From Clostridiales bacterium (GTDB taxonomy: Bacteria > Bacillota > Clostridia > Ch29), in the NCBI GenBank assembly GCA_012523075.1, contig JAAYJF010000161.1:1-41348 (forward strand): DNA of 41,348 nucleotides. Direction: 5' to 3'. A program made the translations under genes and the position numbers. This document shows, piece after piece, positions 1 through 8,601 of this stretch (position 1 is its first letter; every line of letters begins with the position of its first letter). The notes beneath the pieces were generated by a model. That model was not told the DNA's origin. It made no database searches and was given only the letters and a program-made list of their open reading frames with translations.

Positions 1-389
1 CGCTACGGGGGGAGTACCAGCTCCTGCCCAGCCTGCCCCTTCCGCCCGACTGCTCCTCCGCCACCACGACGGTGCCCTCCTGCTGCTTTTGGGCAATCTC
101 CTTTGCCAGTGTACTGGTGGAGGTCAGCCTTTCCCTGTGGATAATATTTCGTCCCAGTACCGAGGTTTTAAGCAGAGGATACACCTCCTCCGGGGTTAAT
201 ACGTCCGGAGAGGCCAAAAGCCTGTACCCCCTGTTTGAAACCGCCCCTATTTGATAACCCTGCTTTTTTAGGGCGTTTATATACTTCCATACCGCCGTCC
301 GGCTTATTCCCAGCTTTTCGCTTAAGTCTTGGCCGGAAATGTATCCTTCTTTATTTTCAATTAGTTTCTTAAGTATGCTTTCCTTCAAG
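1..389 (-). CDS. birA: Biotin operon repressor / biotin-protein ligase, N-terminal part (3' end outside window)
   Basis: This gene is cut by the left window edge; only about 129 residues are visible. It starts at a TTG at 389, set 8 nt after an AGGAGG ribosome site. The first ~60 residues form a winged-helix DNA-binding domain (SGQDLSEKLGISRTAVWKYI). The ligase domain then begins, with the conserved TSTSTLAKE region and the nucleotide-binding GRGRLGRSW stretch near residues 118-126. The family attaches biotin, through biotinyl-AMP, to carrier lysines, and the version with a winged helix also represses biotin genes. The biotin carrier MmdC is encoded upstream in the same direction, so this ligase probably modifies it. 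In many Clostridia birA lies close to ftsH, separated here by the metabolic genes. The identification is firm; repressor activity is inferred. Confidence 0.92.
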
Positions 390-452
390 GGGTAAACCTC
401 CTGGTAGTTCGTTGTTGGTAGTCCGCGGATTGCTACTACTCTTGTATTATCA

Positions 453-486
453 ATTATACCAGATTATTTATGCTTTCAAATAATCT
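453..486 (-). promoter_or_regulatory. birA promoter with overlapping inverted repeat (possible operator)
   Basis: On the minus strand a TATAAT box (453-458) is preceded by TG one base upstream (extended -10) and by TTGAAA (474-479) at a short 15-bp spacing. The arms AGATTATTT (461-469) and AAATAATCT (478-486) form a perfect 9-bp inverted repeat with an 8-bp centre lying across the -35 region and spacer. A repressor bound there would block the promoter; autoregulation by BirA is possible, but the arms do not match the usual BirA operator (TTGTAAC-like). The stretch 404-522 contains no gene. Confidence 0.45.
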
Positions 487-522
487 AATATGTAATACTA
501 TTAGTACGTTGTATCTAGAATC

Positions 523-554
523 AAACAGGTGGCGTTGTGATACGCCACCTGTTT
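523..554. terminator. Strong hairpin between mmdB and birA
   Basis: AAACAGGTGGCGT (523-535) and ACGCCACCTGTTT (542-554) form a perfect 13-bp stem with a 6-nt loop, starting ten bases after the mmdB stop codon. T-runs lie on both sides (a longer one on the plus strand). It most likely ends the methylmalonyl operon transcript and separates it from the birA promoter. Confidence 0.8.
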
Positions 555-563
555 TTGTTTCTT

Positions 564-1760
564 TTAACCAAATATCGAAAGCAGTACCCCCGCTGCAACG
601 GCAGAGCCTATTACGCCGGCAACGTTGGGCCCCATGGCGTGCATCAGCAGGAAGTTGGACGGGTTTTCTTTTTGTCCTACCACCTGTGATACCCTGGCAG
701 CCATAGGTACCGCCGATACGCCGGCGGAACCTATTAGCGGGTTAACTTTGCCGCCAGATAACTTATACATTATCTTGCCGAAAATTACTCCGCCCGCGGT
801 GCCCATACCAAAGGCCAGCACTCCCAGCACTATTATCTGGATAGTCTGAAGCCTTAAAAAAGTTTCGGCTGTTGCGGACGCACCAACGCTTACGCCAAGG
901 AATATAGTTACTATATTAATGAGTTCGTTGGCCGCGGTCTTGGTCAACCTTTCAACCACTCCGGATTCCTTGAATAGGTTACCCAGCATAAGCATTCCCA
1001 CAAGCGCCGCCGCTGAGGGCAACACCAGGGATACGGCTATGGTCACTATTATTGGGAAAAGTATCTTTTCGGTCTGTGATACCGGTCGTAGCTGATCCAT
1101 TTTGACCATGCGCTCCTTCTTGGTGGTCAGCGCCTTCATTATAGGAGGCTGAATAATAGGTACAAGGGCCATGTAGGAGTATGCCGCCACCGCAATGGGG
1201 CCAAGCAAATGGGGCGCCAATTTTGAGGTCAAATATATGGCCGTCGGACCGTCGGCACCGCCTATTATTCCTATGGAGCCAGCTTCCGGACCGGTAAACC
1301 CAAGGAGTATCGCGCCTATAAAGGTTGTGAATATTCCAAGCTGCGCCGCCGCGCCAAGAAGAAGGCTCTTGGGGTTTGCGATCAATGGACCGAAGTCGGT
1401 CATTGCCCCTATGCCCATAAATATTATCGGCGGGAATATGCCAAGGCGGTTGCCTTGGTAAAAATACTTCAAAAGTCCGCCGGGCTGTATATCCGACTGT
1501 TCGGTTATTACCATAATCTGTTTCCCGGCTTCCTGTATCAGCTCTATAGGCTGATGGGTTACCTGATCACCCATGAGGTTTGCCAGGGGCAGGTTTGACA
1601 GCAACATACCAAAGGCTATTGGCACAAGTAAAAGGGGTTCATATTTCTTTACTATGGCCAGATACAGCAATATGCAGGAAATGCCCAGCATTATAAGGTG
1701 TGGTATGTCTAGGCCGACAAAACCCGTATCCTGTATGAATTTTACCAATATTTCCAACAT
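564..1760 (-). CDS. mmdB: Methylmalonyl-CoA decarboxylase beta subunit (sodium-pumping membrane carboxybiotin decarboxylase)
   Basis: A 398-residue integral membrane protein of the OadB/MmdB/GcdB family, with about nine or more hydrophobic helices. The subunit decarboxylates carboxybiotin on the carrier subunit and couples this to Na+ export across the cytoplasmic membrane. The family signature [13 protein letters not shown] is present near residues 165-177; its Asp is the conserved residue of the Na+ path. The C-terminal region ([22 protein letters not shown]) is also typical. Length matches the MmdB of Veillonella and Propionigenium (~390). The ATG at 1760 follows an AGGAGT site. It lies 27 nt after mmdC and is the last gene of the operon, followed by a hairpin. 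Oxaloacetate or glutaconyl-CoA decarboxylases have near-identical beta subunits, so substrate assignment rests on the neighbouring mmdA, mutase and epimerase. Confidence 0.93.
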   Translation of the reverse strand: MLEILVKFIQDTGFVGLDIPHLIMLGISCILLYLAIVKKYEPLLLVPIAFGMLLSNLPLANLMGDQVTHQPIELIQEAGKQIMVITEQSDIQPGGLLKYFYQGNRLGIFPPIIFMGIGAMTDFGPLIANPKSLLLGAAAQLGIFTTFIGAILLGFTGPEAGSIGIIGGADGPTAIYLTSKLAPHLLGPIAVAAYSYMALVPIIQPPIMKALTTKKERMVKMDQLRPVSQTEKILFPIIVTIAVSLVLPSAAALVGMLMLGNLFKESGVVERLTKTAANELINIVTIFLGVSVGASATAETFLRLQTIQIIVLGVLAFGMGTAGGVIFGKIMYKLSGGKVNPLIGSAGVSAVPMAARVSQVVGQKENPSNFLLMHAMGPNVAGVIGSAVAAGVLLSIFG

Positions 1761-1787
1761 AGGAGTGACTCCTTTCTTAGGATTGTT

Positions 1788-2183
1788 CTACTTAAGGGAT
1801 ACAAGCACGTCTCCTGCATTAACCGATGCGCCTTTGCTCACATTAACCGAAGCCACCGTGCCATCGGCGGGTGCAAATATTTCGTTTTCCATCTTCATTG
1901 CTTCCAGCACCACCAGTACGTCACCGTTCTTTACGCTGTCCCCTTCCTTAACCTTTACATCAAGGATGGTGCCCGGCATGGGCGCGGTTACGGTATTACC
2001 TCCCGCAGGGGCATGAGCCGGAGCAGCTGGTTTAGCTGCAGGGGCAGGAGCCGGAGCTGCAGGAGCTGGAGCCGGAGCAGCTGGTTTAACTGCAGGGACC
2101 GGAGCAGCAGCGTTACCATCCTTTACTTCTTCCACTTCTACCTGGTAGGTGTTGCCGTTTACGGTTATATTAAACTTTTTCAT
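1788..2183 (-). CDS. mmdC: Biotin carboxyl carrier subunit of methylmalonyl-CoA decarboxylase
   Basis: A 131-residue carrier protein. Residues 1-25 form a short N-terminal strand region. Residues ~26-62 are an Ala/Pro-rich flexible linker built from AP repeats. Residues 63-131 are a biotinyl domain with the motif EAMKMEN, in which Lys97 is the biotin attachment site. It ferries the carboxyl group from the MmdA carboxyltransferase to the membrane decarboxylase MmdB. The linker is visible in the DNA as imperfect GC-rich direct repeats at about 2020-2100, a stretch prone to length change. The start ATG at 2183 follows AAGGAGG. The gene lies 27 nt upstream of mmdB and about 156 nt after mmdD; that larger gap is filled by a hairpin repeat. 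Confidence 0.94.
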   Translation of the reverse strand: MKKFNITVNGNTYQVEVEEVKDGNAAAPVPAVKPAAPAPAPAAPAPAPAAKPAAPAHAPAGGNTVTAPMPGTILDVKVKEGDSVKNGDVLVVLEAMKMENEIFAPADGTVASVNVSKGASVNAGDVLVSLK

Positions 2184-2240
2184 TCAAGGGTTCCTCCTTA
2201 ATAATGTTGTATTGAGTGTTGGGACAAAGCTCTATTTCGA

Positions 2241-2326
2241 TGTGAGAGGTGAGAGGCGGGATTTTAGTATTGCTTTTAAAAAACGCCCGGATTCCAAATT
2301 CACACTTCCCGTTTCCCACATCCCAA
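2241..2326. repeat. Imperfect inverted repeat element, copy A (mmdD-mmdC gap)
   Basis: An ~86-bp intergenic element with GTGAGAGGTGAGAGGCGGGA at one end and a partly complementary TTCCCGTTTCCCACATCCCA at the other. It matches the element at 4741-4836 in its ends and in the inner words TTTAGTA-TGCT and TTCACACTTCCC. It would fold in the operon mRNA between two coding regions. Confidence 0.6.
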
Positions 2327-2339
2327 ACGATTGATCCCA

Positions 2340-2735
2340 TTAATGTTTCATGCTTCTGCTTGCCATTAATTCAGACCGGCCGCTTAGACACCATATTGGA
2401 GCGGTCTCGGGCATACGAACTATATTTCGTATCACAAGGTCGGAGGGTTCAACTCCCATATTGGCAGCTACCGCCGCAGCTATCACCGCCACAAGTTCAA
2501 GGTCCGAACCATCATCGGTCGCTGATGCAGCCGCTGGCCTGGAAACCTCCGCCGGTGTGGAATTTAGCGGTGCCGTATCCTTTACCGGAGCGGCGGTATT
2601 TGACGGAGTTTTGTATACCACCTTCTCCATCACTTTTATTATTACCATCAATAATACCAGTATTATGAATACGACAAACATGCCCAGCATCGTCACCTGA
2701 AGACTTTCAAATAAACTTACGGTTTCACCAAACAA
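2340..2735 (-). CDS. mmdD: Methylmalonyl-CoA decarboxylase delta subunit (OadG/MmdD family)
   Basis: A 131-residue small membrane-anchored subunit. Residues ~14-36 form a single hydrophobic helix (MLGMFVVFIILVLLMVIIKV). A Pro/Ala/Ser/Thr-rich linker follows at about residues 42-74. A C-terminal segment (ELVAVIAAAVAANMG...IRNIVR...W) is typical of the OadG gamma/MmdD delta family. The subunit stabilises the decarboxylase complex by tethering the carboxyltransferase to the membrane beta subunit. The start is a TTG at 2735 following AGAGGTGA; no ATG is available close by. It begins 13 nt after the mmdA stop, consistent with translational coupling. The order A-D-C-B matches the Veillonella mmdADECB cluster without the tiny mmdE gene, which I could not find here. 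Confidence 0.88.
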   Translation of the reverse strand: MFGETVSLFESLQVTMLGMFVVFIILVLLMVIIKVMEKVVYKTPSNTAAPVKDTAPLNSTPAEVSRPAAASATDDGSDLELVAVIAAAVAANMGVEPSDLVIRNIVRMPETAPIWCLSGRSELMASRSMKH

Positions 2736-2748
2736 TTATTTCACCTCT

Positions 2749-4296
2749 TTACACTGGTAAATTGCCGTGCTTTTTGGCAGGCCTTAATTCCCTTTTGCCC
2801 TGCAGCATGTCAAGGGCTGATATTATCCTCTGCCGTGTAGTGGAGGGTATTATTACATCATCGACATAGCCGCGACTTGATGCCACGTAGGGGTTGGCAA
2901 ACCTGTCCTTGTACTCGTCTATTTTGGCCTGTCGTGTACCCGCCGGGTCATCCGAAGCTTCTATGTCTTTTCTGAATATTATGTTTGCAGCGCCCTCCGG
3001 ACCCATTACCGCTATTTCTGCGCTGGGCCATGCCAACACCACATCGGCGCCTAGGTCCTTACTGCACATTGCCAGGTATGCGCCGCCGTAAGCTTTCCTG
3101 GTTATAAGGGTTACCTTGGGCACAGTAGCTTCCGAATAGGCGTATAGCATCTTGGCACCGTGGCGTATTATTCCGCCGTATTCCTGGTTTGTACCGGGCA
3201 AAAATCCGGGTACGTCCACCAGGTTCAGAACGGGGATATTGAACGCGTCACAGGTTCTTATAAACCTGCCCGCCTTATCGGAGGCGTTTATATCGAGGCA
3301 ACCGGCCAGTATCTTGGGCTGGTTGGCAATTATACCTACGCTCCTGCCGCCCATCCTAGCAAAACCGGTTATCATGTTAAGGGCATAGTAGGCCTGGACC
3401 TCGAAGAATTCGCCGTTATCCGCTATTAATCTTATTACTTCCTTCATGTCATAGGGCTTGTTTGGGTTGTCCGGCACAATATCATTTAAGGCTTCCTCCA
3501 TACGGTTTATATCGTCCGCCGTGTCAAACACCGGCGCCGATTCCATGTTGTTGGAGGGTAAAAAGCTTAGAAGAGTTTTAATATCCTCTATACACTGCTT
3601 TTCATCCCGGCTCATAAAGTGGGCCACACCGCTTATGGTGTTGTGGGTCTTGGCGCCGCCCAGTTCCTCGGAGGATACATCCTCGCCGGTCACAGTTTTA
3701 ATCACCTGGGGCCCCGTTATGAACATCTGGCTGGTCTTATCCACCATAAACACAAAATCTGTCAGTGCCGGCGAGTATACCGCACCGCCAGCGCAGGGAC
3801 CCATTATCACCGATATCTGGGGTATTACACCGGAGGCTATAGTGTTGCGATAGAATATCTGCCCGTATCCGGACAACGCGTCCACGCCTTCCTGTATCCT
3901 TGCTCCACCAGAATCATTTATACCCACCACCGGTGCTCCCGCCTTCATTGCCATATCAAGCACCTTGCATATCTTCTTGGCGTGCATTTCCCCGAGGGAG
4001 CCGCCTAAAACCGTAAAGTCCTGTGCATAAGCATATACCAGCCTGCCATTAACCGTGCCGTAGCCGGTTACCACACCCTCTGCCGGGGCTTTTGTGTTTT
4101 CCATGCCCAGCTGGTTGCACCGGTGTTCTACAAAGGCGTCCATCTCAACAAAACTGCCTTCGTCCATCAGAAGGCCCATCCTTTCCCTGGCGGTTAGCTT
4201 GCCCTTTTCATGCTGCTTCTCTATCCTCTTTTGGCCACCGCCCTCCATAATTTTCTCTTTTCTGTCCTGAAGGTCCTGTAACTTATCACCTATCAT
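2749..4296 (-). CDS. mmdA: Methylmalonyl-CoA decarboxylase alpha subunit (carboxyltransferase)
   Basis: About 515 residues of the biotin-dependent acyl-CoA carboxyltransferase family (crotonase fold, two tandem domains). Typical blocks are KLTARERMGLLMDEGSF near residue 33, the oxyanion-type glycine motifs GGARIQEG and GPCAGGAVYSPALTDF in the N-terminal domain, and VPGFLPGTNQEYGGIIRHGAK plus KAYGGAYLAMC in the C-terminal domain. It moves the carboxyl group from methylmalonyl-CoA to biotin on MmdC, giving propionyl-CoA. An in-frame ATG exists at 4353, but it overlaps the epimerase gene; two adjacent ATGs at 4299 and 4296 follow GGAGGT, and the 4296 start has the better 7-nt spacing and gives the family length. 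A propionyl-CoA carboxylase beta subunit would look similar; the adjacent membrane subunits favour the decarboxylase. Confidence 0.94.
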   Translation of the reverse strand: MIGDKLQDLQDRKEKIMEGGGQKRIEKQHEKGKLTARERMGLLMDEGSFVEMDAFVEHRCNQLGMENTKAPAEGVVTGYGTVNGRLVYAYAQDFTVLGGSLGEMHAKKICKVLDMAMKAGAPVVGINDSGGARIQEGVDALSGYGQIFYRNTIASGVIPQISVIMGPCAGGAVYSPALTDFVFMVDKTSQMFITGPQVIKTVTGEDVSSEELGGAKTHNTISGVAHFMSRDEKQCIEDIKTLLSFLPSNNMESAPVFDTADDINRMEEALNDIVPDNPNKPYDMKEVIRLIADNGEFFEVQAYYALNMITGFARMGGRSVGIIANQPKILAGCLDINASDKAGRFIRTCDAFNIPVLNLVDVPGFLPGTNQEYGGIIRHGAKMLYAYSEATVPKVTLITRKAYGGAYLAMCSKDLGADVVLAWPSAEIAVMGPEGAANIIFRKDIEASDDPAGTRQAKIDEYKDRFANPYVASSRGYVDDVIIPSTTRQRIISALDMLQGKRELRPAKKHGNLPV

Positions 4297-4321
4297 CATT
4301 ATACCTCCATGAATATTAGAT

Positions 4322-4723
4322 TTACTTCCTTTCGCACAGTTCGACAAGTACACCGTGGGTACTCTTTGGGTGTAAGAACGCGATTTGTGCTCCGCCAGCG
4401 CCGTACCTCGGCTCTTCGTCTATTAGCCTTATTCCCTTCTGACGCATCTCATCCAGGGCATCTTTTATGCTTTCAACCCTGAAAGCGATATGCTGTATAC
4501 CTTCCCCCTTCTTTGCTATAAACTTAGCTATAGGCCCGTCCGGCTGGGTGGACTCAAGCAACTCAATCTCTGTATCCCCTACGGGTAGAAAAGCAACTTT
4601 CACCTTTTGGTCCTCCACCACTTCAATGCCTTCAAGCTTCAAGCCTAAAACCTCATTATAAAATTTTAAAGTTTCATCCAAATTACTAACGGCTATACCT
4701 ATATGGTCTACCCTTGTTACCAT
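4322..4723 (-). CDS. mce: Methylmalonyl-CoA epimerase
   Basis: A 133-residue protein of the vicinal oxygen chelate superfamily, with two beta-alpha-beta-beta-beta modules. It converts (S)- and (R)-methylmalonyl-CoA into each other, linking the decarboxylase to the mutase. Likely metal ligands are visible at His7 (VDHIGIAV), His78 (GIQHIAF) and Glu128 (LVELCE). The length fits the family (~130-150). It starts with ATG at 4723 and ends 25 nt before mmdA. Its place between meaB and mmdA within a full methylmalonyl pathway makes the assignment strong compared with other glyoxalase-fold proteins. Confidence 0.93.
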   Translation of the reverse strand: MVTRVDHIGIAVSNLDETLKFYNEVLGLKLEGIEVVEDQKVKVAFLPVGDTEIELLESTQPDGPIAKFIAKKGEGIQHIAFRVESIKDALDEMRQKGIRLIDEEPRYGAGGAQIAFLHPKSTHGVLVELCERK

Positions 4724-4740
4724 TTTTGCACCCCCTTATT

Positions 4741-4836
4741 GTGAGGTGAGAAATGAGAGGTTGGAGGTAAGATTTAGTACTGCTCCGGAGCATTACTGAA
4801 ACTCACACTTCCCTTATCGCATTTCCCACTTCTCAG
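4741..4836. repeat. Imperfect inverted repeat element, copy B (meaB-mce gap)
   Basis: This ~96-bp element fills the 166-nt gap between meaB and mce. Its centre is the near-palindrome AGTACTGCTCCGGAGCATTACT split around CTCCGGAG; outer parts run GTGAGAAATGAGAGG on one side and ATTTCCCACTTCTCA on the other. It is related to the element at 2241-2326 in the same operon. Confidence 0.6.
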
Positions 4837-4889
4837 ATATTTGGTCCCGGTTAGCCCGTGTTTTTTGTAAAACAACTGTGGTTAGTCGT

Positions 4890-5825
4890 TTATTCCTTAA
4901 TCCTGCTCAAAATCTCATCGGCGGCGGTGTAAATATCCATATCCTTTGATACTATACGTTCCACCAAATCGTCCACCGTGAAGCCTTTGTCAGATTTCTT
5001 CAGAATGAATTCCATCACCCTGTCACTTACAAGGCTTACCAGTTCCTGTTTAGTATTTCTTAACCTTCTGCTGGCAAGCTCGCCGGAACTCTGCAGGTAA
5101 TCCCTGTGGCTTTGAATCTTTTCCAAAAGGTCATCTATACCGAAATTGTCCACCGCTACAACCTTGCTGATAGGGGGCCGCCATTCCTTGTTTTCGTTTA
5201 AATCCAGCATCATTTCAATCTCGATCTTGGTCCGGTCGGCGCCGTCCAGGTCTGCCTTATTGATGGCAAACACGTCCCCTATTTCCATTATCCCTGCCTT
5301 AATGGCCTGTATATCATCCCCAAGACCCGGCATCATAACCATCACCACCGTGTCGGCGGTTTTTACAATATCCACTTCGGACTGTCCAACTCCAACCGTT
5401 TCGATGAATATATAGTCTTTACCGAAAATGTCCAGAAGTCTCACGGCGGTCTGGGTAGCCCTGGACAGCCCTCCAAGATGGCCCCTGGTTCCCATGCTTC
5501 TTATGAAAACTCCGGGGTCTGTAAACAGGTCCTGCATCCTTATCCTGTCTCCAAGGATAGCCCCTCCTGTAAAGGGGCTTGTGGGGTCCACCGCTATAAT
5601 ACCTATGGTTTTACCACAGTCCCTAAGCGCTTTGGTCAGTTTGCCGGTAAGGGTGCTTTTGCCTGCCCCCGGCGGCCCTGTAATGCCTATAACGTACGCG
5701 CCGCCCGTTTTGTCGTAAAGTCCCTTTATCACCCTTGTGGCTTCCGGGTCGTTGTTCTCCGCATAGGTCATAAGCCTTGCCAGAGCTCTGACGTCCCCGG
5801 ACACCAGTCTCTCCTGTAAGCTCAT
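4890..5825 (-). CDS. meaB: Methylmalonyl-CoA mutase-associated GTPase MeaB
   Basis: A 311-residue G3E-type GTPase of the MeaB/ArgK family. It gates loading of adenosylcobalamin into methylmalonyl-CoA mutase and guards the mutase against inactivation. The Walker A motif GPPGAGKST is at residues 50-58. Further motifs are VDPTSPFTGGAILGDRIRM, characteristic of MeaB, the ETVGVGQSE switch region and NKAD for guanine recognition. The C-terminal ~80 residues form the helical dimerisation arm. The length agrees with family members (~310-330). The gene is 27 nt after the B12-binding subunit gene, and older annotations as lysine/arginine/ornithine transport ATPase (ArgK) should not be used. Confidence 0.95.
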   Translation of the reverse strand: MSLQERLVSGDVRALARLMTYAENNDPEATRVIKGLYDKTGGAYVIGITGPPGAGKSTLTGKLTKALRDCGKTIGIIAVDPTSPFTGGAILGDRIRMQDLFTDPGVFIRSMGTRGHLGGLSRATQTAVRLLDIFGKDYIFIETVGVGQSEVDIVKTADTVVMVMMPGLGDDIQAIKAGIMEIGDVFAINKADLDGADRTKIEIEMMLDLNENKEWRPPISKVVAVDNFGIDDLLEKIQSHRDYLQSSGELASRRLRNTKQELVSLVSDRVMEFILKKSDKGFTVDDLVERIVSKDMDIYTAADEILSRIKE

Positions 5826-5852
5826 TGTAGCACCACCTAATGGTTTTTGCCG

Positions 5853-6248
5853 TTACCTTTTTATGTTCTGTTTAATGAATTGGATTGCCTGGGATGTAGG
5901 AGTCCCGGGTGTAAATATTTCAGCTACCCCAGCCTCTTTCAAAGCAGGTATATCGTCGTCGGGAATTACCCCGCCTCCCACCACCAGCATATCATCGGCT
6001 CCCTTTTCCTTTAGCATACTCACCACTTTGGGAAACAGATGGTTGTGGGCCCCGGACAGAATGCTCATAGCAACAACTTCGACGTCCTCTTGTATGGCGG
6101 TCGCCACTATCTGCTCCGGGGTTTGTCTCAAACCCGTGTATATAACTTCCATCCCGGCATCCCTGAAGGCCCTAGCTATAACCTTTGCACCCCTGTCGTG
6201 ACCGTCAAGCCCCGGCTTGGCTACCAATACCCTTATGGGTTTATCCAT
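5853..6248 (-). CDS. Methylmalonyl-CoA mutase, B12-binding small subunit
   Basis: 131 residues forming a stand-alone cobalamin-binding domain. The motif DGHDRG gives the DxHxxG signature (Asp15, His17, Gly20 from the chosen start), in which His is the lower axial ligand of cobalt. The later SILSGAH and VVGGGVIP segments are the other nucleotide-tail contacts. It pairs with the separate large subunit encoded 47 nt upstream; many Firmicutes and archaea split the mutase this way. An in-frame TTG at 6257 lies on top of the ribosome site, so the ATG at 6248, 9 nt after GGAGG, is preferred. This subunit alone does not separate methylmalonyl- from isobutyryl-CoA mutase; the large subunit does. Confidence 0.94.
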   Translation of the reverse strand: MDKPIRVLVAKPGLDGHDRGAKVIARAFRDAGMEVIYTGLRQTPEQIVATAIQEDVEVVAMSILSGAHNHLFPKVVSMLKEKGADDMLVVGGGVIPDDDIPALKEAGVAEIFTPGTPTSQAIQFIKQNIKR

Positions 6249-6295
6249 CAAAATCAACCTCCTTAATTATACTGGACACAAACCTTGGTATTAAT

Positions 6296-7975
6296 CTACA
6301 GTACGACGGATTGTTTATATTCTCCGAATACTTCCCTTAGTACTCCGCATACCTCGCCTAAGGTTGCGTATTCCCTGACCGCATCCAATATGAAGGGCAT
6401 CAGGTTTTCGTCGCCTCCGGCGGCTTTCTTAAGACCTTCAAGGGCTTCGCTTACTTTTACGTTGTTCCTTGACTTCCTTAATTCCCCAAGCTTGGCTTTT
6501 TGCATTTCGCCAACACGGGGGTCCACCTTAAGCAGCCCTTTGGGAGTCTCCTCTTTAATCTGGAATTTATTAACCCCGACAACCACTCTTTCACCAGATT
6601 CAACCTCCATCTGGTACCTATAGGCGCTGTCCTGGATTTCCTTCTGTATAAAACCCTTATCAATGGCTCTGGGTGCTCCTCCCAGTTCATCAATCTTGGC
6701 TATATATTCGGAAGCTTCCTTCTCAATTCTATCGGTCATGGCTTCCACATAATAGGATCCAGCGAGGGGGTCCACAGTCTCGGCAACTCCACTCTCGTAG
6801 GCTACTATCTGCTGTGTCCTTAGGGCAATCCTGACGGATTCCTCGCTGGGCAGCGCAAGAGCCTCGTCCCTGGAATTGGTATGCAGCGACTGGGTTCCTC
6901 CTAGAACGGCAGCCAGAGTCTGAACGGCCACCCGTACGACGTTATTGTCCGGCTGCTGGGCAGTCAGGGTTGAGCCCCCTGTCTGCGTATGGAATCTCAG
7001 CATCATGGACTTGGGGTTCTTCGCGTTGAATCTATCTTTCATTATCCTAGCCCACAGCCTTCGGGCAGCCCTGAACTTTGCCACTTCCTCCAGAAGGTCG
7101 TTATGGGAATTAAAGAAAAAGGAAAGCCTCGGTGCAAACTCATCCACTTCAAGGCCGGCATTTATCGCCGCCTGGACGTAGGCAATACCATCAGCCAACG
7201 TAAAGGCCACCTCCTGGGATGCGGTTGATCCGGCTTCCCTGATGTGGTAACCGCTGATGCTTATGGTGTTCCATTTGGGTACTTGCTTTGCGCAGTACTC
7301 GAATATATCCGTTATCAGTCTCATGGATGGCTGGGTGGGGAAAATGTATGTACCCCTGGCGATGTACTCCTTAAGTATGTCGTTCTGTATGGTGCCGTTT
7401 AATTTATCCGGAGTAACGCCCTGCTTTTCGGCTACCGCAATATACATTGCCAATAGCACCGCAGCGGGGGCGTTTATGGTCATTGAGGTGCTAACCTTGT
7501 CAAGGGGTATCCCGCCAAACAGTATCTCCATGTCTTTAAGCGAGTCTATGGCCACCCCAACTTTGCCTACCTCTCCTTCGGATAATGGGTGGTCGGAATC
7601 GTATCCTATCTGGGTGGGCAGATCAAAGGCTACGCTAAGCCCCGTCTGTCCCTGTTCAAGTAGGTACTTATACCTTTTATTGGATTCCTCCGCGGTTGCG
7701 AATCCTGCGTACTGTCTCATGGTCCACAGTCTACCCCTGTACATGGTGGGCTGAACACCCCTTGTATAGGGATATTCCCCGGGAAATCCCAAATCTTCAA
7801 GATAGTCTAGACCTTCCACATCGTTAGGGGTATAAAGCCTTTGCACTTCCGCATTGGAGCCCGTCACAAAGTTATCTTTACGTTCAGGCCTTTTGGAAAG
7901 AAGTTTCTCTAACCTTTGTTCTTCCCAGTCCCGTTTTGCCTTACTTATAACGTCTTGGTTGTCCTTATCCGCCAT
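6296..7975 (-). CDS. Methylmalonyl-CoA mutase large (catalytic) subunit
   Basis: A 559-residue TIM-barrel mutase subunit without the C-terminal B12 domain. It carries out the adenosylcobalamin-dependent interconversion of (R)-methylmalonyl-CoA and succinyl-CoA. From the ATG at 7975 (after AAAGGAGG), Tyr89 lies in WTMRQYAG and Arg207 in [12 protein letters not shown]. These are the residues that hold the substrate carboxylate in methylmalonyl-CoA mutase; isobutyryl-CoA mutases have Phe and Gln there. The [14 protein letters not shown] block is also conserved. An upstream in-frame TTG at 7999 precedes the ribosome site and is rejected. It is the first gene of the operon, with a promoter region and paired GTATAC motifs upstream. 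No cobalamin riboswitch is seen in the leader. Confidence 0.95.
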   Translation of the reverse strand: MADKDNQDVISKAKRDWEEQRLEKLLSKRPERKDNFVTGSNAEVQRLYTPNDVEGLDYLEDLGFPGEYPYTRGVQPTMYRGRLWTMRQYAGFATAEESNKRYKYLLEQGQTGLSVAFDLPTQIGYDSDHPLSEGEVGKVGVAIDSLKDMEILFGGIPLDKVSTSMTINAPAAVLLAMYIAVAEKQGVTPDKLNGTIQNDILKEYIARGTYIFPTQPSMRLITDIFEYCAKQVPKWNTISISGYHIREAGSTASQEVAFTLADGIAYVQAAINAGLEVDEFAPRLSFFFNSHNDLLEEVAKFRAARRLWARIMKDRFNAKNPKSMMLRFHTQTGGSTLTAQQPDNNVVRVAVQTLAAVLGGTQSLHTNSRDEALALPSEESVRIALRTQQIVAYESGVAETVDPLAGSYYVEAMTDRIEKEASEYIAKIDELGGAPRAIDKGFIQKEIQDSAYRYQMEVESGERVVVGVNKFQIKEETPKGLLKVDPRVGEMQKAKLGELRKSRNNVKVSEALEGLKKAAGGDENLMPFILDAVREYATLGEVCGVLREVFGEYKQSVVL

Positions 7976-8053
7976 AATACTTCCTCCTTTTTTGAACAAA
8001 TATTGAATTGAACGGTAATTCTCCGTGTTGAGGACCTTTTTTTAGTATTTTTA

Positions 8054-8172
8054 AAGTAGATGCAATAACTACTTCATTTTACTTTAATTTTACCTCATTT
8101 CGCTACTATTTTGCAAGTTAAACTTCATAAATTAGCAATGTATACAGGAAAACTTGTGCGACAGTATACATT
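8054..8172 (-). promoter_or_regulatory. Putative promoter and paired GTATAC sites upstream of the methylmalonyl operon
   Basis: A weak sigma-A-like promoter is readable on the minus strand: TTGCAA (8111-8116), 18 bp, TAAAAT (8087-8092). Upstream of it, AATGTATAC (8137-8145) and GTATACATT (8164-8172) form a perfect 9-bp inverted repeat, and each contains the palindrome GTATAC; the centres are 27 bp apart, suggesting a regulator pair site. In the leader, AAGTAG (8054-8059) and CTACTT (8069-8074) could form a small hairpin. The function is inferred only from position and symmetry. Confidence 0.4.
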
Positions 8173-8403
8173 TTCCTCTGTATTTATAAAAAACTCCTTT
8201 GGATACTGGACATCATATATTTTTGCTAATATCTTAATGGTTTTATCTCAAAATTCTGTTTTACAATAAACCTTGTTCTTTATTTGAAAACTATTACTAT
8301 CTGTGCGGTTTCCCATTACAATCCTCATGATGTCCCTTATGGTTTAGGGAGCTATAATTTTCGGTTTTATAGTTTTTGTCTAACTCTAACTATGGGGTTC
8401 TCA

Positions 8404-8601
8404 TTAATTTGCCCTGCCAATTACCCCACCATTATATAATAACACCAAACCCATCGCAGGTCCATTTTTGGAAAATCCTCTGTGCATCTTTCCTAACTTC
8501 AACCGGTATAGGGCTTCCACGTGGTTAGAATAAAGCTTCGCCCAATATGGAAAAAAATGTGCTTCAAAAGGACGGTAGCGGTAATCTGCTAGTTCTTCCC
8601 T
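8404..8601 (-). pseudogene. Unidentified 65-codon open fragment, possible gene remnant
   Basis: This minus-strand frame is open for 65 codons between stops but has no suitable start or ribosome site. Its peptide (containing YRPFEAHFFPYWAKLYS and later GKMHRGFSKNG) has protein-like composition with many aromatic residues. It lies downstream of the ThDP enzyme gene in the same direction. I do not recognise the family. It could be the remains of a fourth gene of that operon or chance coding. The rest of the 8173-8666 gap shows no gene and no clear terminator. Confidence 0.25.

Noticed and set aside
4297-4353. Upstream extension of mmdA
   Set aside because: It would overlap the epimerase gene, has no ribosome site and is absent in family members.
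7976-8400. Cobalamin riboswitch before the B12-dependent mutase operon
   Set aside because: No B12-box-like sequence or suitable folded region could be found; the leader is short and AT-rich.
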